A DNA stretch of 64,000 nucleotides from Diphasiastrum complanatum (Eukaryota > Streptophyta > Lycopodiopsida > Lycopodiales > Lycopodiaceae). The first letter of the stretch is position 1, and each line of letters begins with the position of its first letter. Shown here in pieces: positions 55,473-64,000 of the stretch. A model generated the notes under the pieces. That model was not told the origin of the DNA. It saw only the letters and a program-made list of their open reading frames with translations, and did not search any database. The stretch is from NCBI GenBank assembly GCA_029204225.1, contig CM055094.1, positions 66,734,536 to 66,798,535 of the forward strand. The letters are read 5' to 3'. Position numbers and translations under genes: made by a program.

Positions 55473-56627
55473 AGTATATGACTAACCCTAGTGTAACACA
55501 TTGGAAGGCTCTTATCAGAGTCATGAGCGTGTGTATGGAAGGTACCGCCATAGGATTCCAATAAGAAATCCTCAGAGAAGAAAGCATCTTGGTCAATGAT
55601 CATTATCTTGAGTCATCCAGTGAGTAAAAAGTCATTGAGAATGCCATTTGCAAGGTGGCTCTATGGAGGCAAGTCCCTTGCTCCACTTGAACTCGATCGA
55701 GTTGAACGATGACTTCAAAGCATTTTGGAAGGAATATTGTTGTAGCAAGCATAATCTGTGTCTCTTTATTCCCATGTGTTTCCATGAAGAATAGAAAGTT
55801 ATAATCACATCCAACTCTAAAAGGTCAAATCTAACCACAAGGAATCTAAATGACATCTCTTGGACTCAATAAAGCCAACAAGTTTATTGAATTTATGGCT
55901 TATGAGTTAAGCATAGATTATATTTCAAAAATTGTGGTGGTAAGCAAATAAGTCCATGTTGGTTGAGTAACATAACCCATTGTGGCATAGGCTTGAACTT
56001 CATAAGGTGTGATGTGTCGTTGATATAAATAAGGGAATCTTGATGTAGAGTGTGTATTTGTACAATGAAATCCAAAGAACTGAAATCCTGGATGATGAGA
56101 AAATAACAAAATTGTGGTCTGACGATGTGGAACTTGAACCATGTAAACAGCATTTTAGTCAATTGTGTTGGAAAAACTTCCTCAAATGAAGTGGGGGAGT
56201 GAAGTACAGAGGTGACAGGGTCAGCTTTCTAGAATCATCGAGAGAGAGAGATAATCACTTTACAAAAGCTGCCGACCCATTCAAATACGCAGGTATACCG
56301 GTTTACTTCAGCTTCAATCGCTTTGCCATGTTGACAATATTCTCCTTCCACGCAAGAAACTAAAAACTAGTGTTCATGCTGCGCTTAGCTCTTATCTTAA
56401 GAAATCGAGCAATTGAGCTTGATTGTAGATCACTTATCATAATATGTCATACATACAATTCAAAATCCTCAGTTGACGCCCAATTTAACTTCGAAGGGTT
56501 CCTCAAGACACGGCTCTCTGAAAACATCCGAAGCAAAGCATTGACCATCACTTTGCTCGTTATTAAGTCAAAGTTCGTCACACCCATCTGGAAAGCTGAA
56601 TCAGCTGAATGAAGTAGCAGCAGCAGC

Positions 56628-56635
56628 TATAAAAA
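56628..56635 (+). promoter_or_regulatory. TATA box of Bet v 1-like gene copy 2
   Basis: TATAAAAA 148 bp upstream of the start codon, identical in context to copy 1. The sequence from here to the ATG shows no difference by eye. Confidence 0.6.
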
Positions 56636-56775
56636 CACGAGGCCATCCATCATCACCCTCCATCTCTCTACTTTCATCGTTATCACCAAAAGTCTGTTTA
56701 CTCACCAGCACGCGGCTAATTGCGCACTACCTGTTTGTCTTGCATCGTATTCTATTCTTGTTGGAGTCTAGCAAA

Positions 56776-57481
56776 ATGGCTGGAAAAATTTCAACCCAGG
56801 TCGAGCTTCAGGTCCCCTTGAACAGAGTCTGGGCTGCATTCAACGATCCTCATTTGATCTCCAAGGCCCTGCCTAGCTTTGTGGAAAGCGTGGAAGTCAT
56901 TCAAGGCGATGGTGTGTCTGCTGGCGGCATCAGAAAACTCAACTTCGGCCCTGGTAATCAGAATCTAGTTCTCTACTCTGCCTTCAATCTCAAGCTCATC
57001 AACTAAGTCTAATTTCAGTTCCATCAATTTAGCCAGCATAATTCCTCCAAGTTTTTAATTACCTGCTGGCTGTAGGCGTAGGTTTAGCAACACAAAATGT
57101 AAAATGATAAGTAAGAATATGATTCACAAGGTGACATAAAAATATGGCCTAGCAATTTAATTACAAATTTTCTGAATCTTTGTATGACTGGCAGCTGTAC
57201 AGCATGCAAAGTACTTGAAGGAGAAGATCGAGAGCGTGGATGATGTCACCCACACATTGGTCGTTGTGGTAGTGGAGGGTGGATCCATAGGCATCCATTT
57301 CAGCTCCACAAAAGCTACCTTCAAGTTCTCAGCGGCAGCAGACACTACGATTGTGGAGTGGGCATTCGAGTACGAGGCCATTGTGGCTGATCCACCCGTG
57401 CAGAAAGCGAAAGAAGGAGCTGTTCGCACCTTAAAGGCCGTAGAGGCTTATCTTACCTCAAACACCCACCTCTACGCTTAG
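56776..57481 (+). CDS. Bet v 1 / PR-10 / MLP-like protein, copy 2 (two exons)
   Basis: Exons 56776-56953 and 57195-57481 encode the same 154 residues as copy 1; I see no exon difference. The intron (56954-57194) is one base shorter and has a few substitutions, including CTCGCAG to CTGGCAG at the acceptor, which keeps the AG. Promoter, start context and stop are the same. See copy 1 for fold and motifs. Identical proteins mean either very recent duplication, gene conversion or selection. An assembly artefact is unlikely because the flanks differ. Confidence 0.9.
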
Positions 57482-58289
57482 AATCTATGCTCTCATGTAT
57501 TATGTATTGTATGTATGTGGGCGATTTATTATTTTCTTCCAGGAGTACTAGTACTTTGGCAAACTAAGTAATTTAACTGGAGGAAACAGGTACAGAGCAA
57601 CATATGACATTGCCATTTCCATAGAATGAGTTTGTAAGAATTTCACTTTACCATGGAAAACCCTTCTTCTTCAAATAATTATTGCAAATATGCATGCTTT
57701 TCTGTACTTTAAATTGCTTCAGCCTCAAAAATAAAGATCATTCAACTGCACCTAGCTAGCTACCCTGAGCAGTGTACTATAGCTTCGCATTACATCACTT
57801 AAATCCATGTTATCCGTATTTGAGGCAATTTGCATGCTGCCTTAACATAAGTGTGTCATGTTTATCACCATCTAGCTTATGAAAGTTGAAGTGTGCCATC
57901 AATTATCAACATCTCATTTGCGTAAGACACAGGTATGATGATCAAGCATCAACACTATACTATATTGAAGGCTAAATTTTGCTCGATCATCTTAGCTGAC
58001 TTTCGACAATCAAGACAAAAAACTCTCAAGATTTGACAAACATTTATTTGCTCATATTGGATTTCTTCCCTCAAAGCTTGTTAATAGAATTTCCTCCATG
58101 AGATGATTTGAGAATGCCACGAGGATGCTAGATAATCTTTGACATGTGACTACCTCCAATGGCCTTTATTAATCTCAATGTCTATTCATATAACAAAATA
58201 CAAGAATGGGAGATTGTTTCTCCATTTAGACTAATTCTTTGCTAAGAATTTGAAAAGCATATTTTCAACCACATGAATCAAGATTTGAG

Positions 58290-60672
58290 TTGAGACATCA
58301 TGACACTAGGTGGTTCCCACTACTTTCGACTAATCTAATACTTGGCATGGTACCCACAGAAATCCTCCATAAGTTATTAGCTTAAAAAATAGGGTCGTGA
58401 ACAAAAAATAGGGTCGTGAACAACAATGACCTACATGAGACACTTTATAGCATTTATATAACTCTGTTTCTTGCATTTGAGATATCATTGTCCTTTTCTT
58501 TATCTCATTTCCCATGTAGATGGTACGAGGAACACAATTTCTTTGGAGTTTACATATTGGCAAACAACTTTCTATCATTTGTGGGGCAATTCATAATTAA
58601 GATAATTTCATATTTCTTGACAAAGTGCCACAACAAATAATGAGTAACCTACACTCAACACAAGACCTATTGTTAAGTCATTGGCATCTAGTTTCCAAGT
58701 AGATAGTGTGCTTGCAACATAGAGGTAGTATGCAATTTGTACTTGAATCTTTGAAAGACCTCTTTCTAACCTCCTCTTCCATTCATGTTTGAGATTAATT
58801 TATTTCTTATAACTTCCTACGGAAACATACATTCATACATGAGTAGACCTTGTTGAAGTAGGAGTACCAACTACTTATAAATTTGAGGCTATTTGAATTT
58901 TGTTGATGAGGGTGCACCTGTTCTTTGGCGGAAGTGCGCTACACTACTCACTGCATTAGATCACCTAGATACTTGACTATCAATCACAGACTTCAGCAAT
59001 CACAGACTCTAGCAATCAATCAGACTAACAAATGTAACGCAAGAATCATAACTGGAAGAACATAGACGTATTTGTATGTTGTTTTGTTTCAGAGTGCATC
59101 GATAGTGTCTGATCCATACTTATGTCCCACCAGGTGGGACTACAAGATAGATTAACTAATCATTACAAGACAGGATTACGCTAAATTTTTGGTTAACCAT
59201 CCTTCTCGTAATGTTACTTTTACCATTGAGCATGACAATTTAAGAGCCTCACGCCCGACGGGCTGGAGGCCTTCGACATCGTGTCGGCTTCCATCGCCTA
59301 GTATCACTATTCTTGTGTTGTCGAGTGTTCTGTAGTTGATCAAGATGTTATTGTTGAAGGTTATGTGTGTAGAGGAGGCTGTCAAAAGATCTGAGATTGT
59401 ATGTAGGATGTGTGGAGGGTGGTTACAGGTCGTTTTGAGTTGTGAACAGATCTTGAGATGTACCACGTTTCTTGAATGGATCTGATCAGGGGTAGCGTTG
59501 CAGCATTGATCATTTCGGAATGTGTGTGGTGCAAGCGGCAACAGGCCAGATGCTGATTCTCTGCTCTAGGGATTCAGTTGGCTTTTTCTTGTTCTTGTTC
59601 CAGAACAGTTGCAAGGTTGGTTCTCTCTGTTGTCAGGCTTCTTGGGCATTTTCTGCAAGTTTTCTTGTTATTACATTGTCCAAAACCAAGTAGAATGGAC
59701 TGATTAACGTTGTATTATTGTCCTGTCTATCAAAGAACACTAAGATTGGTCACTCTTGCATTGAAACATATGCATAAACAACCACAATCAGTCAATCATG
59801 CATGCCAAAACGTTCAACCATCAGATCAACATGCAAATCCGTTACAATCAAATCCTAAACATACTATACTTGCATAAATCCACAAAACAAGAAACAAGAA
59901 ACTATTCTACAACATTTTAGAAGTTGAAGAATCAAGAAACCAATCAGTCTTTTGAATTTTGGACATCCCAAGAACTTCAAGAACATGGTTATAAGGGAAT
60001 ATGCAAGAATTACATCACAAACCTAGCCTATCTAGTTTACCTGAATGTTGATTTCTACATTAATCCACAAACAAGAAATGAAATCTAATCCACTCTACTA
60101 TCTACAACCACACACAAAGGAGGGAAGGGCAAGATCATGAATGCATCATTCAAGAAACAAGCATGATCAAGAAGCTCAATGGATGCACCAAAACTTGTGG
60201 AGGCACTTCTCAATTCAGCATGGAGTGGATACATTTCGCAAAAGCTCCTCTTCTCAAAGAGGGAGTCTCTTAAATAAGCAAGAGAGCTCCTTAGGTGGCA
60301 TCCTAGTGGTATTTCCACATTACACAAATCACAAGTGGAATAATGCTCTCCACTCAATCACTAAATCGTAGTCATGCTCTGCGTAGTTGGTTGACTTTTC
60401 ATCGAATAACATGACGACATTGTCGCCCTTCTCAGCATTCTTTGATGACTTTGCAACATTTGCTTTCTCTCCTTTGTGTCTTTCTTTTTGGTTGTGCCAG
60501 TATTCATATGCTGAATGGCCTTTCTTCTTGCAGTGTGTGTAAGGTATTGTCGGGTTGAACCAGCATCTGTCTGCTGCATGTACCGATTTGTGACAATGAT
60601 CATAGTAGAGATTTCTTTGTTGTAGTTTCCTCTTGTCGAATACTTCATTTGAGTCTTGTTGATCTTGGGATT
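58290..60672. repeat. Large inverted repeat, right arm
   Basis: See 50680-53250. This arm continues to the right into a gag start, primer-binding site and LTR, which the left arm lacks, so it represents the more complete source. Confidence 0.9.
59176..59541 (-). pseudogene. Copia protease-region remnant, right arm
   Basis: An open frame of 121 codons ends TASSTHITFNNNILINYRT, LDNTRIVILGDGSRHDVEGL. The first half (MPLAPHTFRNDQCC...) belongs to the non-copia stretch. This is the inverted partner of 52025-52270. Confidence 0.65.
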
Positions 60673-61133
60673 TTTTTTGTATTTCTTCTTTCCTCTTACA
60701 ATGAGGTCCTCTCCTAGTCGTTGTTTGTTTCTCCTATTCAGATGTAGAGAGCTAAGCGGAGATCATTTTGATCTTGTAAACATGCTGAACTAGCTCGTTG
60801 CCATCCCATTGCAAGCTCTGTAGCTGATTGTGGAGGTGGCATCACTGATGCAGTTGTCCTCATTTTGTACTTCTATTTCTCACGCTTCATAGCTGCATTC
60901 GCAATCTTCAATTTTTTTCATTTATGGAAGATACGATGATCGCCATTGCACGTTCATCCTTCCTCATCCATTTTGCTCTCCTTGGGTCTTCCTTTGGAGG
61001 CTTTTGTTAAGTGAGATCGGTCAGTGACCATATCACTTTATCCTTTTAAGAGTGTTTTAATTTTGAAATTCCATACTCAATAGTTTGCACCATCAAGATT
61101 GATTACAATCCTAGCTTGAATTGTAGTAGCCAT
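60360..61133 (-). pseudogene. Copia gag remnant
   Basis: From the ATG at 61133: MATTIQARIVINLDGANY, a stop, VWNFKIKTLLKG, a stop, then a degenerate middle. Near 60540 a worn zinc knuckle CKKKGHSAYEYWHNQKERH (last Cys replaced), then KANVAKSSKNAEKGDN and FDEKSTNYAEHDYDLVIEW to about 60355. Several stops rule out function. Confidence 0.75.
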
Positions 61134-61151
61134 ATTGTATATAATGAATCC

Positions 61152-61163
61152 GCTCTGATACCA
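61152..61163 (-). other. Copia primer-binding site (minus)
   Basis: The plus strand reads GCTCTGATACCA directly before the LTR boundary at 61164. Confidence 0.82.
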
Positions 61164-61367
61164 TGTCTAAATTTTGTTGATGAGGGTGCACCTATTCTTT
61201 GGAGGAATTAGTGTCCTACAATACTCACTACATTACAAAATCTAGATATGCGGCTATCAATCACAGACTCCAGCAATCAATTAGAAAATAACAGATGTAA
61301 TGCAAGAATCATAACTAAAAGAACATAAACGTATTTGTATATTGTTTTGTTTCGGAGTGAGTTGACA
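61164..61367 (-). repeat. 5' LTR (204 bp) of non-autonomous copia element
   Basis: Plus-strand ends TGTCTAAATTTTG and GAGTTGACA. It matches about 58893-59110 and 52425-52625 inverted. It is short for a copia LTR. Confidence 0.7.
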
Positions 61368-61614
61368 GTTAAAATAGCAATGATCGACTTATACAATGAT
61401 TTCTTATTTCGATGGCACCACGTGTGCTTAGATCTAGAGTTATCGGACCATGTTTCTTTTACGAGCCCTTTGAGTGCTTTTAATCAACTTATCTTTGTAC
61501 TTATAAGTTGAATATACAGTTTGAGGAAAGCAATTATGTTGTCTTGCCTTGTTGCACTTGACGTTGTGTTGTGGTGATTGATCCGGTCGGGTGTTTAAAC
61601 TGTGTTTCTTAACT

Positions 61615-61627
61615 TGGTATCAGAGCC
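61615..61627 (+). other. Copia primer-binding site
   Basis: TGGTATCAGAGCC follows a CTTAACT that would be a worn LTR end. The LTR itself would lie in 61368-61614, which I cannot delimit. Confidence 0.75.
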
Positions 61628-62810
61628 TTTGGTGGCTTGAATCACCGGACAAGAACAGAGAGCTGCGAATTCACGATGGTTTGTTGGCTAGGAAGCACAA
61701 AACCGAGTCTGTGGAGATTTGTGGAATAGCTCAAAACTGTAAAAAGATTCAGAGGCAGGGGATTGTCAGCTGAATCAGAGGGCAAACATAAAGTGAAGCT
61801 GGAAAATATTCTGAAGCGTTGCTTGGCATGTGTGATTGGTTTGAATCCAATCAAACACCATTTGAAGAGCGGTTTGGAGCAGAACATTGCCTGCTGTAGG
61901 GCGACCTCAACCAGATAGAAGCTACAAGTGAAAGCTCAAGGAAAGCCTGAGTAAAGCCCAAGAACAAGATTCACATTAGCAATGATGTGATCTTTGATGA
62001 GACACATAGGTTTTAAGATGAAGACCATGCAAGTGGTGAAAGCATCAAAAGACTTCCCACAATTTTGGAGGAAGAAGATGAAGAAGATGCTCCACAAGAT
62101 GATGCACGTGAAGACGAGAGTCGAGAGGGCGAGTATGAAAGGACACCACCTATTCAAGAGCTTGGGGGGAGGTACTTGCCAATAGGAGCAATAAAGGAGA
62201 AACCGGTTGGAAGTAAGAGACATTACTTAGACACTCCTTGGGATACATAATATCCACGTAGTGTATCACCTGAATCTAAGATACCAAAATGGTATGAAAA
62301 GATCATGAAGGATGCAAAGCTAAATCAACCAGGATCTAGCACACAAGGAGAAGTGAGAAGATCAACGCCGGAAAGGAATTCTCTTGATCGTTATCATGTG
62401 GACTATGCCCTAATGAGTGACATTTTGAAGTGTCGAGAGCCATCAACCTTTGATGAAGCAAAAGATCACAAAGAGTGGAAAAGGGCAATGGAGGAGGAGA
62501 TAGAATCCATCAACAGGCATGATACATGGGAGTTGGTTGATCCACCACTTGGAAATAAACCCACTGACAACAAATGGGTGTTTAGAACAAAGTTTCATGC
62601 GGATGGCACGATAGCAAAGCATAAGGCATGCCTAGTAATGAAGGGTTATGAGCAAAACAAAGGAATTGACTATGAAGAGACATTGTTGCCTTAGCATCTC
62701 ATTTTGGGTGGAAGATCCATCAAATGGATGTGAAGTCCGCATTTTTGAATGGTGACTTAGAGGAAGAAGCTTACATGGTCCAACTGTAGGGCTTCATGGC
62801 AAAAGAGCAA
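61628..62810 (+). pseudogene. Copia remnant: leader, linker and reverse transcriptase start
   Basis: After the primer site no proper gag is seen. From 62065 the translation gives an acidic linker (EEDEEDAPQDD), RTPPIQELGGRYLPIG, the frame at 62305-62694 with REPSTFDEAKDHKEWKRAME, NKWVFRTKFHADGTIAKHKA (reverse transcriptase fingers) and GIDYEETL. After a loss of about 15 residues comes HFGWKIHQMDVKSAFLNGDL, a stop in place of P in the EQPxGF block, and the end at about 62810. It is a strongly deleted element of a third copia type. Confidence 0.82.
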
Positions 62811-62879
62811 GACATATATCCTACTGTACAGTCAATTGTTGCAAGAGCTTCATTCCAATTGACAGTATCTGTTTGTTGA

Positions 62880-63157
62880 TAGACAATTATAAATATTTTT
62901 TATAATAGATTGTTAGAATTATTTAAGACAATGTATGTGTGTTTGAGAGGATGTGTATGTGTTTTGAAATTTGCATTGATCTATAATTTTGGTTAATAGA
63001 GAAATAGATATAGATAGTACTGGGTAGTAATAGATTGTTAAAGCTATAATGTGTGTGTGTGTTTAACATTTTGCATTGATTTAAAATTTAGATAAATACA
63101 TAGTCTATGGTAGTAATAGATTGTTAGATTTATATTTATTTTGGACTAAGAATAATA

Positions 63158-63214
<57 letters not shown>

Positions 63215-63287
63215 TTATGCATTAGTTTAGGGTATTTAAGAGTGACAGATAAATAAATAGTGTTTGATAGAATTTATATTGGATTTT

Positions 63288-63320
<33 letters not shown>

Positions 63321-63420
63321 TGTGTGTGTGAGTGTGTTTTGATTAAGATTTATAGTAGTAGATGACTAGATAGTGTTTGATGGTAATTGTATGTTTGAAT
63401 TTGCTTATAATAATGGTTCA
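62880..63420. repeat. Degenerate ~85-120-bp tandem repeats with (GA)n tracts
   Basis: TAATAGATTGTTA recurs at 62912, 63030 and 63113, and blocks such as TTTGCATTGAT, AGATAAATA and TAGTGTTTGAT alternate through the region. Pure GA runs lie at 63161-63207 and 63289-63318, the second followed by GT repeats. No coding potential is evident. Confidence 0.7.
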
Positions 63421-64000
63421 ATTGTGTAATATAGTGTTATTTTTTAATCGCTTGTGCATGTGACAAAAATATTCAAAAAAAAGAGAGCAAGCGTTTAAAG
63501 AGCAAGCAATTGCACGTTTGTACTTAAGCTTCGAGTGAGTTTACCGGTAAGTTTGTGTTATTTCAATTTGTTTTATTATTAGAATACATTATCTAAGATA
63601 GTAAGAAATTAAATGTAATTCATAATTTTCATTTTGTTCAAAGCAATATCGTATTTTATCGCATACACTAGTAATTAATTAATATGCAAAGGTGAAATGT
63701 AGATAATTAAAATCCCCAATCCTAGGAAGGTGTGTATCCCTTACTTTTCTCCCACTAAAGACGAGGTTCTAACCTTCCCAACTTGCATGGAAAAACCTAC
63801 ACGTCGCATGGAGGAAATATGTGGTGACATTCTGAAATAGGACATAACCGTAAGGTTTGGGTATTGTAATTATCACATTCAACTCTATCTATAAAAATAT
63901 ACATAAAAAATATTGCGATGAATTTAAAAAAAAGAATGATAGATAATCATAGATCATTCTCATCATTTACATCATTTTCGTCATCACACAAGTCTTGACA
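63421..64000. other. No recognisable gene
   Basis: AT-rich sequence to the window end. No motif, repeat partner or long frame is seen. Confidence 0.5.

Larger units (their letters stand above)
55473..58450. repeat. Segmental duplication, copy 2 (copy 1 at 833-3972)
   Basis: Same order and orientation as copy 1. Differences are scattered single bases up to about 57900 and grow after that, with a loss of about 60 bp near 58128 and a local duplication of AAAAAATAGGGTCGTGAAC at 58386-58423. The copia reverse-transcriptase part upstream of 833 is not included. Confidence 0.93.
58893..61367 (-). mobile_element. Non-autonomous copia element with 204-bp LTRs
   Basis: Minus strand: 5' LTR 61367-61164 (TG...CA), primer-binding site 61163-61152, gag start at 61133, zinc knuckle near 60540, a non-copia stretch (60370-59545), a protease-region block (59410-59176) and a worn 3' LTR (about 59110-58893). 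Integrase, reverse transcriptase and RNase H are absent, so it would need help to move. Relatives lie at 44310-46876, 48295-52625. Confidence 0.75.

Noticed and set aside
22675-61627. Treating every TGGTATCAGAGC as a separate retrotransposon
   Set aside because: Only sites with an LTR end and coding sequence were called elements. The pair at 22675 and 22813 is a tandem fragment and 15702 is a partial match.

Overview
The window reads as repeat-rich nuclear DNA of a land plant. The signs are an AT-rich background, GT-AG introns, Ty1/copia retrotransposons primed by the plant-type TGGTATCAGAGC site, a CACTA (En/Spm) transposase, long CT/GA microsatellites and a PR-10/Bet v 1 gene. Nothing here fixes the species. 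The Bet v 1 protein is not obviously a seed-plant type, so a fern, lycophyte or bryophyte is possible, but that is inference. I see no CRISPR array, bacterial operon, rRNA or convincing tRNA.

Only two host genes look intact. They are twin Bet v 1-like genes at 2136-2842 and 56776-57481, with identical proteins, carried by a direct segmental duplication of about 3 kb whose copies lie about 54.6 kb apart. Almost everything else is transposable elements and their wreckage, often nested or chimeric.

Layout. 1-3.97 kb: copia remnant, inverted repeat, Bet v 1 gene. 6.7-10 kb: unknown gene family U (minus) fused to a truncated copia element with its 5' LTR. 10.3-14.3 kb: unclassified coding-like DNA, repeat family R with a Gln-rich coiled-coil-like gene, and a transposase-like remnant. 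14.3-16.3 kb: copia LTR and gag remnant. 16.6-17 kb: palindrome cluster and tandem repeat. 17.7-21.9 kb: CACTA transposase pieces (minus) enclosing a SET-domain gene. 21.95-36 kb: a second R copy split by two young copia insertions, an intact one at 22883-29313 and a defective one at 29523-35184, each with a 5-bp target duplication. 36-38.6 kb: two MITE ends around copia debris. 38.9-44.2 kb: family U gene (+), a histone H3-like plus Ulp1-protease pseudogene (-) and an unknown multi-exon gene V (+). 44.3-51.4 kb: a direct repeat of copia debris with a second H3-like copy between its two copies. 50.7-53.3 and 58.3-60.7 kb: arms of a large inverted repeat. 53.3-54.8 kb: chimeric copia. 55.5-58.5 kb: second Bet v 1 duplication. 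58.9-64 kb: non-autonomous copia with 204-bp LTRs, another copia remnant and microsatellites.

The most unusual region is 40.9-47.9 kb. A histone H3-fold reading frame with an H3-type MARTK start (copy 2) and a CENH3-like DSMLC signature (copy 1) runs through a basic, Ser/Pro-rich linker into a Ulp1/SENP (C48) cysteine protease domain with plant introns (copy 1). Its upstream leader carries an ~86-bp tandem array of alternating inverted motifs, and a similar leader precedes gene V. Together with the SET-domain gene inside the CACTA region, this suggests transposons that picked up chromatin genes. All these copies are now broken, with several changes of the kind expected from CHG/CG cytosine methylation.
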